Assembly: GCA_012729785.1 (NCBI GenBank)
Contig: JAAYCL010000023.1
Coordinates: 1-64,000, forward strand
Direction: 5' to 3'
Origin: Chlamydiota bacterium
GTDB taxonomy: Bacteria; Auribacterota; Tritonobacteria; UBA1439
DNA length: 64,000 nucleotides
Made by a program: the position numbers and the translations under genes. Below the pieces are notes generated by a model. It saw nothing but the letters and a program-made list of their open reading frames with translations, made no database searches and had not been told where the DNA came from. Below, in pieces: positions 38,641 through 48,964 of this stretch. Every line of letters begins with the position of its first letter. Position 1 is the first letter of the stretch.

Positions 38641-39633
38641 ATGCAGGCATTGGTGACGGGGGCGGCCGGGTGCGTGGGGAGCGCCCTGGCGGAGCTGTTG
38701 AAGGCCCGGGGGCACGAGGTGCGGGCGCTCGTGCGCGAGGGGAGCGACACCGCGTTCCTGAAAACGCTCGACGTGGAACTGACCCGCGGCGACCTCGGCG
38801 ACCGCCCCTCCCTCGACGCGGCGGTGCGGGGCGTGGACGCGGTCTTCCACTGCGCGGCGCTGGTGGGCGACTGGGTGAGCCTCGATGAGATGCGGCGGGT
38901 GAACGTCGAGGGGCTGGGGCGGCTTCTCGAGGCCTCGGCGGCGGCGGGCGTGCGGCGCTTCATATATATGAGCTCGATGGTGGTCCTCGGGGCGGACAGG
39001 CAGGACAACCTCGACGAGACCGCCCCGTACGTCTTCACCGGCGACAACTACAACACCACGAAGATCGAGGCGGAGAAACTGCTGATGGAGTTCGCCGCCG
39101 CGCACAAGCTCGCCGTCACGGTGGTCAGGGCCCCGTACGTCTACGGTCCCCGGGACCGGCAGATGTTTCCCCGCATCCTTCAGTACCTCGCCCGGGGGAA
39201 GTACGCCTACATCGGCGGCGGCGACGTCCCGTTCACGCTCGTCTACTCCGGGAACCTCGCCGAGGGGCTCCTCAAGGCCGCTCGGAACCCCGCGGCGGCC
39301 GGGAAGGTCTACAACATCACCGACGGCGCCCCGGTGACCCGCCGGCAGCTGATCGAGCGGATGGCGGACGAGCTCGGCCTCCCGCGGCCGAAGAAAAATG
39401 TCCCGTACCCGGTCGCCGTCGCCGTCTGCGCCCTCTGCGAGGCGGCGGCGAAACTGTTCCGGCTGAAGACCCCGCCGATCCTCAACCGTTTCCGGCTGAA
39501 GTTCATGACGGCGCATCTCACCTTCGACATCTCCAAAGCCCGCCGCGAGCTCGGCTACGAGCCGCGGATCCCGTTCGACCGGGCGCTGAAGGAGACGGTG
39601 GCCTGGTTCAAGGCGAACGGAAAGACGAGGTGA
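38641..39633 (+). CDS. NAD-dependent epimerase/dehydratase (extended SDR, 3-beta-HSD-like)
   Basis: A 330-residue extended short-chain dehydrogenase. Cofactor motif TGAAGCVGSAL at the N terminus, catalytic Tyr137 and Lys141 in YNTTKIEAE, and the substrate-side segments YVYGPRD and VYNITDGAPVT. The family includes sterol/ketone dehydrogenases, dihydroflavonol reductases and nucleotide-sugar epimerases; the lack of sugar genes favours oxidation or reduction of a lipid-like substrate, perhaps the beta-keto group made by the ketosynthases. Start ATG follows AAGGAG; an ATG at 38623 is an alternative. A second SDR follows 7 bp later. Confidence 0.85.
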   Translation: MQALVTGAAGCVGSALAELLKARGHEVRALVREGSDTAFLKTLDVELTRGDLGDRPSLDAAVRGVDAVFHCAALVGDWVSLDEMRRVNVEGLGRLLEASAAAGVRRFIYMSSMVVLGADRQDNLDETAPYVFTGDNYNTTKIEAEKLLMEFAAAHKLAVTVVRAPYVYGPRDRQMFPRILQYLARGKYAYIGGGDVPFTLVYSGNLAEGLLKAARNPAAAGKVYNITDGAPVTRRQLIERMADELGLPRPKKNVPYPVAVAVCALCEAAAKLFRLKTPPILNRFRLKFMTAHLTFDISKARRELGYEPRIPFDRALKETVAWFKANGKTR

Positions 39634-39640
39634 GCCGATC

Positions 39641-40618
39641 ATGATCCTTGTCACCGGGGCGAACGGCTACGTGGGCGCGCACCTCGTCGCGCGCCTCCGC
39701 GAGGAGGGGGCGGCGGTCCGCGCGCTCGTGCGGAGGGGCTGTTCCGGCGCCGAGGCGGAGTGTCTGCGGAAGACGGGCGCGGAGCTGGTCGAGGCCGACC
39801 TCGAGGAGGCCGGCCCCCTGGCCGCCGCGCTGGACCGGGCGGAGACGGTCGTGCACCTCCTCGGGAGCATCGAGCGTCCCCGGCGGGGCGGCTACCGGGG
39901 GATGCACACCGCCAAGACGGCGCTGCTCGCGCGAGCGTTCCGCGCGGAGGTCGACGCCCGGCGGCGGCGGGGCGGGTCCGGGCGCGGGCGGGTGGTGTAC
40001 CTGAGCGCCCTCGGCGCCTCGCCAAACGCCGCGAACCTCTACGCCCGCACGAAGGGGGAGGCGGAGGAGGAGCTCAGGCGTTCGGGGCTCGACTGGGTGA
40101 GCGTGCGGTCGTCGCTCATCTTCGGGAGGGAGACGGGGAGGCGCGACAGCAAGATCGTGCGCAAGCTCGCCCGCCTCGCGGCCTCGGGGCGCGCGGTGCC
40201 GCTCGTCGGCGGGGGGAGGAACCGGATCCAGCCGATCTACATCGCCGACCTCGTCTCCTGTCTCCGGGCGGCGATCCTGGCCGACGGCCCGCTCCGCGAG
40301 ATTTGGGAAGCGGGCGGGCCCGCGCAGCTCATGCTCCGCGACGTGGCCCTCACGCTGATGCGGCTCTTCGGTAATCCGAACGGGATCGCCGCGGTCCCGT
40401 TCCCGGTGGCGTACCTGCTGGCCCTGTGCGCGCGCGCCGTGCGCGCGGAGAAGACGCTGAACCTCGAACAGGTGCGAATGTCCCGCCGCGACGCGGTCTG
40501 CGCCGCCAACCGCGCCCCCGCGGCCTGCGGCGGGCGCCTTGTCTCGTTCGAGGAGGGGATGGCGCGGACGATTTCGCGTTTCGGGCGCGAAGCGCTCCTG
40601 GGGGGGGAGGGGAGATGA
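39641..40618 (+). CDS. NAD(P)-binding SDR-like protein (NDUFA9/YbjT type)
   Basis: A 325-residue protein with Rossmann motif [37 protein letters not shown] and an [12 protein letters not shown] segment holding the YxxxK pair. It matches the atypical/complex-I-subunit-like SDRs that bind NAD(P) and act as reductases or structural subunits. The C-terminal third has a hydrophobic stretch ([15 protein letters not shown]). The stop overlaps the ATG of the next gene (ATGA). With the preceding SDR it offers two redox steps for the pathway; individual roles are unknown. Confidence 0.8.
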   Translation: MILVTGANGYVGAHLVARLREEGAAVRALVRRGCSGAEAECLRKTGAELVEADLEEAGPLAAALDRAETVVHLLGSIERPRRGGYRGMHTAKTALLARAFRAEVDARRRRGGSGRGRVVYLSALGASPNAANLYARTKGEAEEELRRSGLDWVSVRSSLIFGRETGRRDSKIVRKLARLAASGRAVPLVGGGRNRIQPIYIADLVSCLRAAILADGPLREIWEAGGPAQLMLRDVALTLMRLFGNPNGIAAVPFPVAYLLALCARAVRAEKTLNLEQVRMSRRDAVCAANRAPAACGGRLVSFEEGMARTISRFGREALLGGEGR

Positions 40619-41541
40619 TCTGGGTCGGCCTCGTCGCGGTCCTGGCGCTGGCGGCCTACCTGTGTAGCCTCACGGTCCACTACGTCCGCCTGATCAGGAG
40701 CATCTTCCTCAACTCGACGATCTCGGCGCCGCCGCAGACGCGCTGGGAGATAGACGGCGAGGTGGTGAGGTTCCTCAGCCTCGACGGCGTCGAGCTCAAG
40801 GGCGTCTTCGTCCCGTGCGCCTCCGGCGCGGCGAACGGGACGATCGTCTTCGCGCACGAGGTGGGGGCGGGGCTCAACTCCTACGAGCGGTACTGCGCCT
40901 TCCTCCTCGACGAGGGGTACAACATCTTCTCCTTCGACTTCCGCGGCCAGCACGCCGAGGAGAACGAGCACTACAACCCGACCCAGTGGGCGAGCGAGAA
41001 CGAGTACTACGACCTCCTGGGGGCCATCGCCTACGTGCAGGGGCGCGCCGACGTCGACCCCGAGCATATCGGCCTGTTCGGCGTCTCCCGCGGGGCCACC
41101 ACCTGCCTCTGCGTGCTCGGGAGGAACCCGGGCGTCAAGGCCGTCGTCAGCGACGGGGCGTTCTCGACGATGGCGACGATGGGGAGCTATATCCGCCGAT
41201 GGGCGCCGATCTACTTCCCCCGCTTCGTGGCGCCGCGACTTCCGAAATGGCTGATCGTCTATCTGAGTTTCCTCAGCCTGAAGTCGGCGCAGCGGCGGCT
41301 CGGTCTGCGGCTCCTCTCGCTCGAGTGGTCGCTCCGGAGGAACACCGACGTCCCCGTCTTCATCATCCACGGGAAGAAGGACCGCTACATCGAATCCCGC
41401 CTCGCCCCGTGGCTCTACGACCGGATCCGCGCCTCCAAGGAGCTCTGGATCGTCGAGGGGGCCCGGCACAACGAGGCGGTCCAGCTCGAGCCCGAGGAGT
41501 ACCGGAAGCGGGTCACCGCCTTCATCCGCGAGTATCTCTGA
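40615..41541 (+). CDS. Membrane-anchored alpha/beta hydrolase
   Basis: A 308-residue protein with one N-terminal membrane segment ([17 protein letters not shown]) and an alpha/beta hydrolase domain: [15 protein letters not shown], nucleophile Ser in GVSRGATT, Asp in HGKKDRYI and His in GARHNEAV. The layout resembles BEM46/YqkD-type hydrolases. It closes the ten-gene operon and may release or process the product at the membrane. Start overlaps the previous stop and has GGGGGGAGGGGAG upstream, so it is strongly coupled. Confidence 0.82.
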   Translation: MIWVGLVAVLALAAYLCSLTVHYVRLIRSIFLNSTISAPPQTRWEIDGEVVRFLSLDGVELKGVFVPCASGAANGTIVFAHEVGAGLNSYERYCAFLLDEGYNIFSFDFRGQHAEENEHYNPTQWASENEYYDLLGAIAYVQGRADVDPEHIGLFGVSRGATTCLCVLGRNPGVKAVVSDGAFSTMATMGSYIRRWAPIYFPRFVAPRLPKWLIVYLSFLSLKSAQRRLGLRLLSLEWSLRRNTDVPVFIIHGKKDRYIESRLAPWLYDRIRASKELWIVEGARHNEAVQLEPEEYRKRVTAFIREYL

Positions 41542-41578
41542 GACGCCCCGCCCCCTCCCCGCGTCCGGCCCTTTGGCC

Positions 41579-41607
41579 TTGACGAGGGAGGGGGAACGCG
41601 GTACCAT
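41579..41607 (+). promoter_or_regulatory. Promoter of the rplU-rpmA-obgE operon
   Basis: TTGACG (41579-41584) and TACCAT (41602-41607) with a 17-nt spacer. The leader to rplU is about 30 nt. It separates the ketosynthase operon from the ribosomal operon. Confidence 0.65.
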
Positions 41608-41643
41608 TCTCTCCTTGTTCTCACCACGTGCGGGGAGGCGACA

Positions 41644-41958
41644 ATGTTTGCTATCATAGAGTCCGGATCGAAGCAGTACAAGGTGTCCGAAGGGGACAGG
41701 ATCGAGATCTACGCCCTCGGCCTCGAACCCGGCAAGGAGATCGAGTTCAAGGAGGTGCTCCTCGTCGCCGACGGGAAGAAGGTGCTCGTCGGCCGCCCGG
41801 TCGTCGAGGGGGCGAAGGTCGTCGGGACCGCCGAGGGGGAGAAGAAAGGGCCGAAGCTCTTCCCCCTCCAGCGGAGGCGCCGGAAGAACTCGCAGCGCCG
41901 CATCGGCCACCGCCAGAAGATGAGCGTGGTCAGGATCAGCAGCATCGTCGTCGCATAG
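41644..41958 (+). CDS. rplU: 50S ribosomal protein L21
   Basis: 104 residues, the usual length. Begins [18 protein letters not shown] and ends with the rRNA-binding [15 protein letters not shown], matching L21. Start ATG has GGGGAGG upstream. First gene of the conserved rplU-rpmA-obgE order; L27 follows after 10 bp. Confidence 0.98.
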   Translation: MFAIIESGSKQYKVSEGDRIEIYALGLEPGKEIEFKEVLLVADGKKVLVGRPVVEGAKVVGTAEGEKKGPKLFPLQRRRRKNSQRRIGHRQKMSVVRISSIVVA

Positions 41959-41968
41959 GAGGTTCGCC

Positions 41969-43253
<1,285 letters not shown>

Positions 43254-43258
43254 CGACA

Positions 43259-43420
43259 GCCACAGAGGGCACAGAGCACACGGAAAGAGGCGGTTTTGTT
43301 TCGCCACGGATCGTCACGGATGTCCACGGATCGAACACTCGGGTATCCGTGAAGATCCGTGAGAATCCGTGGCAAAAGAAGGAATCTTTCCCTCTGTGGC
43401 CTCTGTGATCTCTGTGGCAA
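43259..43420 (+). repeat. Nested periodic palindrome between obgE and proB
   Basis: The outer left arm has CACAGAGG-type units (43261-43290) matched by CTCTGTGG-type units on the right (43391-43417). Inside these, three CACGGAT units about 11 bp apart (43305-43331) face three ATCCGTG units (43345-43371). The two arm pairs nest about a central AC-rich loop, so the whole 160 bp can form one imperfect hairpin with a 10-11 bp period. It ends at the proB start and supplies its leader. It carries no gene. Confidence 0.85.
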
Positions 43421-43422
43421 CG

Positions 43423-44571
43423 ATGAATATGAGAACGCAACTGATATCGAAGGCGCGCAGGGTCGTGGTCAAGGTCGGGAGCAACGTGCTCTCCGACAGG
43501 ACCGGGCACCTGAGCGAGCGGGTCATCGGCGACCTGGCCCGCCAGGTCGCCGCGGCGCGAGGCGGCGGGCGCGAAACGGTCCTGGTCACCTCCGGGGCGA
43601 TCTCCGCGGGCGTGGCCCAGCTGGGCCTCGCGTCGCGCCCCAAGCTGCTCCCCCAGCTCCAGGCCGCCGCCGCGGTGGGCCAGAGCCGCCTGATGCAGCT
43701 GTACGCCGCCGCCTTCCGCAGGGAGGGGCTGGAGGTCGGTCAGATCCTGCTCACCGCGGAGGATCTGAAGGCCCGCACCCGGCACCTGAACGCGCGCAAC
43801 ACGATCATCGCCCTGCTGGAGAAGGGGGTCGTCCCGATCATCAACGAGAACGACACCGTCTCGACCGACGAGATCAAGTTCGGCGACAACGACACCCTGT
43901 CCGCGCTCGTCGCGAATCTGGTCGCCGCCGACCTCCTGGTGATCCTCACCGACACGCGGGGCCTGATGACCGAGGACCCCCGGAAGGGGAAGGGGGAGCT
44001 CATCCGCGAGGTGGAGCGCATGACGCCCGGCATCGAAACCCTCGCCAGGGGCGCCGGGTCCGCCCGCGGCACGGGCGGGATGGCGTCCAAGCTCAGGGCG
44101 GTGAAGATGGTCGTCTCTTCGGGCGAAGCGGCGGTCATCGCCGACGGCCGGGAGCGGGAGATCCTGTGCCGCATACTGCGCGGGGAGGATGTCGGGACGT
44201 TCTTCCACCCCGCCGGGGCGAAAATGGACGGCCGGAAGCGCTGGATCGCCTGGTTCGTCAAGCCGAGGGGGACGCTGATCGTCGACGACGGCGCGGCGGC
44301 CGCCCTCCTGCGGAAGGGAACCAGCCTGCTCCCCTCCGGCATCCGGGATGTGCTCGGGGAGTTCAGGGACGGGGACACGGTGCGCGTCACCGCCGCGGAC
44401 GGGCGGGAGATCGCGCGGGGGCTCTCGAACTACTCCGCCGCCGACCTCCGCGTCATCCGGGGGCGGAAGACCGGCGAGATCGCGGGCCTTCTCGGGCACA
44501 AGGACTACGACGAGGCGGTGCACCGGGACAACCTGGTGCTCATGGGGGGACGGGAGACCGGCGGGGGGTAA
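43423..44571 (+). CDS. proB: Glutamate 5-kinase
   Basis: First step of proline synthesis: L-glutamate + ATP to gamma-glutamyl phosphate. Amino-acid kinase domain: RRVVVKVGSNVLS, TSGAISAGVAQLGL, INENDTVSTDEIKFGDNDTLSA, GTGGMASKLRAV. A PUA domain follows (about 275-375), with RVIRGRKTGEIAGLLG; proline feedback acts through the kinase part in this family. Length 382, near normal. Two starts, ATG 43423 and 43429, are equally good; the frame reaches further upstream only across the palindromic repeat. Forms a pair with proA 102 bp downstream. Confidence 0.96.
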   Translation: MNMRTQLISKARRVVVKVGSNVLSDRTGHLSERVIGDLARQVAAARGGGRETVLVTSGAISAGVAQLGLASRPKLLPQLQAAAAVGQSRLMQLYAAAFRREGLEVGQILLTAEDLKARTRHLNARNTIIALLEKGVVPIINENDTVSTDEIKFGDNDTLSALVANLVAADLLVILTDTRGLMTEDPRKGKGELIREVERMTPGIETLARGAGSARGTGGMASKLRAVKMVVSSGEAAVIADGREREILCRILRGEDVGTFFHPAGAKMDGRKRWIAWFVKPRGTLIVDDGAAAALLRKGTSLLPSGIRDVLGEFRDGDTVRVTAADGREIARGLSNYSAADLRVIRGRKTGEIAGLLGHKDYDEAVHRDNLVLMGGRETGGG

Positions 44572-44673
44572 GGGGCCCGCTCCCGCCGCGCGGACACGCC
44601 CTTTGCCTTTCGGCGGGCGGAAAACGGACGGGGCGCACACGGCGCCGCGCCGGCGATCACAACCGAGGTGCGT

Positions 44674-45933
44674 ATGCGCGCGATCAGGAACTATGTCGAG
44701 GATCTCGGGCGCAGGGCCCGCGCGGCGGCCGCGGCGCTCGCCCGCCTCTCCACGGAGGCCAAGAACGCCGCGCTCCTGGCGATGGCCGAAGCCGTCGTGC
44801 GCGAGGCGGCGTCGCTGGAAGCCGCCAACCGGCTCGACCTCGAGGCGGCGGAGCGGGCGGGGGTTTCGCCCGCCGTCCGCCAGCGCCTCCGGCTGGACGG
44901 CGCCGCGCTCGCCGGGATCCGGGACGGCCTGCGGCAGGTGGCCGCGCTTCCCGACCCGGTGGGGGAGCTGCTCGGGGAGTGGGAGCGGCCGAACGGCCTC
45001 CGGATCAGCAAGGTGCGGGTCCCGATCGGCGTGATCGCCATGATCTACGAGGCGCGCCCCAACGTGACGCCCGACGCGGCGGCGCTCTGCGTCAAGTCCG
45101 GCAACGCGGTGATCCTGCGCGGCGGCCGCGAGGCCCTGCGCTCCAACATCGCCCTCGCCCGGCTGCTCCGGGAAACCTCCGCGGCGAGTGGGCTCCCGGC
45201 GGACTCGATCCAGCTCGTCGAGAGGCCGGAGCACGAGGCGGTGGACGAGCTGCTCACGCTGAACGAATGGATCGATCTCGTGATACCGCGGGGCGGCGAG
45301 GCGTTGATACGGAAGGTCGTCGAGCGCTCGACCATCCCGGTCATCAAGCACTACCGCGGCGTCTGCCACGTCTACGTGGACCGAAGCGCCGAGCTCGAAA
45401 TGGCCGAGCGGATCGTCGTCAACGCCAAGGCGCAGAAGCCCGCGGTCTGCAACGCCGCCGAGACGCTTCTCGTCCACGAAGAGATCGCCCCCGCGTTCCT
45501 CCCGCGCCTCGCCCCCCTCCTCGCCGCGCGCGGGGTGGAGCTGCGGGGGGACGCCGCGGCGCGGGCGATCGTCCCCGAAATGGCGGAGGCGACCGGCTCC
45601 GACTGGGGGCGGGAGTATCTCGACCTCATCCTGGCGGTCAGGGTGGTGAAAGACCTCGACGAGGCGGAGGCCCACATCGCCCGGTACGGCTCGCAGCACT
45701 CCGACGCCATCGTGGCGGAGGACCGCGAGGCCGCCGAGCGCTTCCTGCGCGAGGTGGACTCGTCCGCCGTCTTCTGGAACGCGTCGACGCGCTTCAACGA
45801 CGGCGGCCAGTTCGGGATGGGCGCCGAGATCGGGATCAGCACCGACCGGATCCACGCCCGGGGGCCGATGGCCCTCCCCGAGCTGACCATCTACAAGTAC
45901 GTGGTGCGCGGGGCGGGGCAGGTGAGGGACTGA
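44674..45933 (+). CDS. proA: Gamma-glutamyl phosphate reductase
   Basis: Second step of proline synthesis, NADPH-dependent reduction of gamma-glutamyl phosphate. The 419-residue protein (usual 415-420) has VPIGVIAMIYEARPNVTPDAA, GNAVILRGG, PRGGEALIRKV, VIKHYRGVCHVYVD, the catalytic cysteine in QKPAVCNAAETLL and GMGAEIGISTDRIHARGP. ATG follows GAGGTGCGT; a GTG at 44668 is a weaker alternative. nadD follows after two bases. Confidence 0.97.
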   Translation: MRAIRNYVEDLGRRARAAAAALARLSTEAKNAALLAMAEAVVREAASLEAANRLDLEAAERAGVSPAVRQRLRLDGAALAGIRDGLRQVAALPDPVGELLGEWERPNGLRISKVRVPIGVIAMIYEARPNVTPDAAALCVKSGNAVILRGGREALRSNIALARLLRETSAASGLPADSIQLVERPEHEAVDELLTLNEWIDLVIPRGGEALIRKVVERSTIPVIKHYRGVCHVYVDRSAELEMAERIVVNAKAQKPAVCNAAETLLVHEEIAPAFLPRLAPLLAARGVELRGDAAARAIVPEMAEATGSDWGREYLDLILAVRVVKDLDEAEAHIARYGSQHSDAIVAEDREAAERFLREVDSSAVFWNASTRFNDGGQFGMGAEIGISTDRIHARGPMALPELTIYKYVVRGAGQVRD

Positions 45934-45935
45934 TC

Positions 45936-46634
45936 GTGCCGACCGTGCGGGGCGGGCGAAACGGGGCGGGGGAGCCGGCCAGGATCGGGATCATGGGCGG
46001 CTCGTTCGACCCGATCCATCTCGGGCACCTGATCGTCGCCGAGCGGGCGAGGGAGGCGCTCGGGGCGGACCGGGTGCTGTTCATCCCGTGCAACATCCCG
46101 CCGCACAAGGACGCCGCCGGGCTCACGAGCGGGCGGCACCGGCTGCGCATGATCGAGCTCGCGGCGGCGGGCAACCCGAGATTCCGCGCCTCCGACATCG
46201 AGCTGCGCCGCGGGGGGGTGTCGTACACGGTGGAGACGATCGAGGAGCTGCGGAACCTCCACGGCCGGGGGGCGAAACTCTGGTTCATCATCGGCGCCGA
46301 CAGTTTGCGGGAACTGACCACCTGGCGCGACTACCGGCGCCTGCTCCGTCTCTGCACGGTGGTGACCGCGGGGCGGCCCGGCGTTGCGCTCGACCGGTGG
46401 CGCGGGGCGCGGGGCGCGTTCGGCGGCCGGGAGATCGCGCGGCTCAAGAAGCATTTCCTCGACGCGCCGCTGATCGGCATATCCTCCTCGGAGATACGCC
46501 GGCGGCGGCAGGCGGGGATGAGCATACGCTATCTCGTTCCCCCCGCGGTGGAGCGCTACATCGCCGCCCACGGCCTGTACGGGGGGGCTGCGGAGAGGGG
46601 GCGCGTCAGATGCCGCGCCGCGCGAACGCGCTGA
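45936..46634 (+). CDS. nadD: Nicotinate-nucleotide adenylyltransferase
   Basis: Joins nicotinate mononucleotide to AMP in NAD synthesis. Motifs: GIMGGSFDPIHLGHL (nucleotidyltransferase HxGH), NIPPHKD, WFIIGADSLRELTTW and ISSSEIRRRRQAGMSIRYLVP. 232 residues including an arginine-rich C-terminal tail. GTG start after GAGGGAC; several GTG codons are possible and the exact one is uncertain. Proceeds to rsfS as in many bacteria. Confidence 0.95.
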   Translation: MPTVRGGRNGAGEPARIGIMGGSFDPIHLGHLIVAERAREALGADRVLFIPCNIPPHKDAAGLTSGRHRLRMIELAAAGNPRFRASDIELRRGGVSYTVETIEELRNLHGRGAKLWFIIGADSLRELTTWRDYRRLLRLCTVVTAGRPGVALDRWRGARGAFGGREIARLKKHFLDAPLIGISSSEIRRRRQAGMSIRYLVPPAVERYIAAHGLYGGAAERGRVRCRAARTR

Positions 46635-46802
46635 CGCGGCCGCAGGGAACGCGGCGCCGGGTGCCGCGGCGCGGATACGATGCGGGGATGCGTGCGCCGC
46701 GGAGACTCGCGGATCTTGTCGGATGATGCCGTCGCCGTGAAGGTCCGCGGCGAACGATGCGCCTCCTCCGACTTCTCCGCGGCGCCCTACAAAGGAGGCA
46801 GC

Positions 46803-47183
46803 GTGAGAACGCCACGAGCCGGGAAGACGCCGGCCGCGAAAAAGATCGCCCTCGCGTGCGCGAAGGCCGCCGGGGAGAAGCAGGCGCGCGACATCGTCGT
46901 CCTCGACATCCGGAAGGTCTCCTCGATCGCGGACTACTTCGTGATCTGCGGCGCCGCCTCCGACCGCCAGGTGAAGGCGGTCGCCGAGGGGGTCATCGAC
47001 GCGATCGCGGCGCTCGGGACGCGCTGCTACCACAGCGACGGGTGGCGGGACTGCACCTGGATCGTCCTCGATTTCGTCGACGTGATCTTCCACGTGTTCC
47101 AGGACGAGGCGCGCGAGCGGTTCGGGATAGAGCGCCTCTGGGGCGACGCCGCGCGGGTGAAGACGAAGACAATTCCCGGTTGA
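46803..47183 (+). CDS. rsfS: Ribosomal silencing factor RsfS (Iojap/YbeB)
   Basis: Binds L14 and blocks subunit joining when nutrients are scarce. Sequence has KQARDIVVLDIRKVSSIADYFVICGAASDRQVKA, then YHSDGWRDCTWIVLDFVDVIFHVF, both diagnostic. 126 residues. GTG start is set by AAAGGAGG four bases upstream; upstream codons in the frame look non-coding. The interval 46635-46802 after nadD is otherwise unremarkable. Confidence 0.95.
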   Translation: MRTPRAGKTPAAKKIALACAKAAGEKQARDIVVLDIRKVSSIADYFVICGAASDRQVKAVAEGVIDAIAALGTRCYHSDGWRDCTWIVLDFVDVIFHVFQDEARERFGIERLWGDAARVKTKTIPG

Positions 47184-47225
47184 TCGTTTCCGGCATGGGG
47201 GGTACGGCTCCCCGGAAGGGCGGAT

Positions 47226-48923
47226 ATGGACGCACCAGGGCATCGCCGGGACCGCAGCATCCGGTCCCGCGTCGAGGAGGCGCTCGTCCGGGCCTGCCGC
47301 GCCTCCGCGCCTGGGCGCGTCCCCGCCGTCATCCTCGAGAAGCCCCGGCGGGAGGGGCACGGCGACCTGTCCACGAACCTCGCTCTCCTCGTCGCCCGGG
47401 AGACGGGGGAGAAGGGGCGCGACGTCGCGGAGAGGCTCGCCGCCGCGCTCCGGGCGGACGCCGGGCTCTGCCCCTCCGTCATCGCGAAGATCCAGATCGC
47501 GGGGGGCGGGTTCATCAACTTCTTCCTCGCCCCCGGGGCGTTCCACGCCGCCCTCGCCCTGCTCCTGAGCGATCCGGAGCGGTTCGGCGTCTCCGTCCCG
47601 TCGGACCCGAAGCGCATCCTCGTCGAGTTCGTGAGCGCGAACCCCACCGGCCCCCTCACGGTCGCGCACGGCAGGCAGGCGGCGGTAGGGGACAGCATCG
47701 CGCGCCTCCTCGGCGCGGCGGGACACCAAGTCGTGCGCGAGTACTACCTGAACGACCGCGGGAAGCAGATCCGCCTCCTCGGCCTCTCCGCGTGGCGGCG
47801 CTACCTGGAGCTGTTCGGCGACAAGGCGGAGATCCCCGAGGACGGCTACCGCGGCGACTACCTGCGCCTCGTCGCCGCGCGGGCGAGGGAGCGCGAGGGG
47901 GACCGGTGGCGCGGGGCGGCGGAGGAGGCGGCGGTCGCGTTCTTCTCCAGCTTCGCGGCGGGCGAGATCCTCGCGGAGATCCGGAACGACCTCGACCGGT
48001 TCCGCGTGCGCTTCGACCGGTGGACGAGCGAAACGGAGTTCGGCGCCACGGGGAAGATCGAGGAGTGCCTCGATCTCCTCCGCCGGAACGGGTTCGTCCG
48101 GGAGCGGGACGGGGCGGTCTGGTTCGAGAGCACGAGGCTGGGCGACGACAAGGACCGCGTGCTCGTCAAGGGCGACGGGTCGCGCACCTACTTCACCCCC
48201 GATATCGCCTACCACCGCGACAAGTTCGAGCGCGGTTTCGACCGCGTCATCGACCTTTGGGGTCCCGATCACCACGGCTACATCCCCCGGATGAAGGCCG
48301 CGGTCAGGGCGCTCGGCTACCCAGAGGACCGGTTCACCCCGCGCATCGTCCAGCTCACGACCCTTTTCCGCGGGAAGGAGAAGCTGTCGATGTCCACGCG
48401 CGCGGGCGAGTTCGTGACGCTGCGGGAGGTCGTCGACGAGGTGGGCGTGGACGCCGCCCGGTACTTCTTCGCCCGGATGCGCACCGAAAGCCACCTCAAC
48501 TTCGACCTCGCCCTCGCCGCGGAGCGCTCCAACGACAACCCGGTCTACTACGTCCAGTACGTCCACGCGCGCATCTGCAGCATCTTCAAGCGGCTCCCGG
48601 AGAAGCTGCCGGGGTTCGTGGTGCCGCCGTGGGGCGAGGCGCCGCTCGACCGGCTCGTCCAGCGCGAGGAGCTCGACCTGATCGGCGCGCTCTCGGAGTT
48701 CCCGCACATGGTGCGGAAGGCCGCGGACTCCCTCGAGCCGAACCTGCTCTGCAACTACCTCGAGGCGCTCGCCGCCGGTTTCCACCGCTGCTACGCCGCG
48801 CACACGGTCATCTCGAACGACGCCGCCCTGACCGCCGCGCGGCTGGCCCTCGCCGAGGGGGTGCGCGCCGTCGTCCGGAGCGGCCTCGACCTCCTGGGGG
48901 TCTCGGCCCCGAGGGAGATGTAG
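47226..48923 (+). CDS. argS: Arginyl-tRNA synthetase
   Basis: Class I aminoacyl-tRNA synthetase of 565 residues. N-terminal Arg-tRNA D-loop domain, then SANPTGPLTVAHGRQAAVGD with the HIGH-equivalent HGRQ, YYLNDRGKQI, YFTPDIAYHRDKF, GPDHHGYIPRMKA, and a KMSKS-like KLSMSTRAGEF. The C-terminal anticodon-binding domain is DALR type with RSNDNPVYYVQYVHARICSI. All motifs intact. ATG preceded by GGAAGGGCGG. Confidence 0.96.
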   Translation: MDAPGHRRDRSIRSRVEEALVRACRASAPGRVPAVILEKPRREGHGDLSTNLALLVARETGEKGRDVAERLAAALRADAGLCPSVIAKIQIAGGGFINFFLAPGAFHAALALLLSDPERFGVSVPSDPKRILVEFVSANPTGPLTVAHGRQAAVGDSIARLLGAAGHQVVREYYLNDRGKQIRLLGLSAWRRYLELFGDKAEIPEDGYRGDYLRLVAARAREREGDRWRGAAEEAAVAFFSSFAAGEILAEIRNDLDRFRVRFDRWTSETEFGATGKIEECLDLLRRNGFVRERDGAVWFESTRLGDDKDRVLVKGDGSRTYFTPDIAYHRDKFERGFDRVIDLWGPDHHGYIPRMKAAVRALGYPEDRFTPRIVQLTTLFRGKEKLSMSTRAGEFVTLREVVDEVGVDAARYFFARMRTESHLNFDLALAAERSNDNPVYYVQYVHARICSIFKRLPEKLPGFVVPPWGEAPLDRLVQREELDLIGALSEFPHMVRKAADSLEPNLLCNYLEALAAGFHRCYAAHTVISNDAALTAARLALAEGVRAVVRSGLDLLGVSAPREM

Positions 48924-48964
48924 GGGGGCGCGGCGCGCCTCTCCACCGCAACAGGGAGACGACC

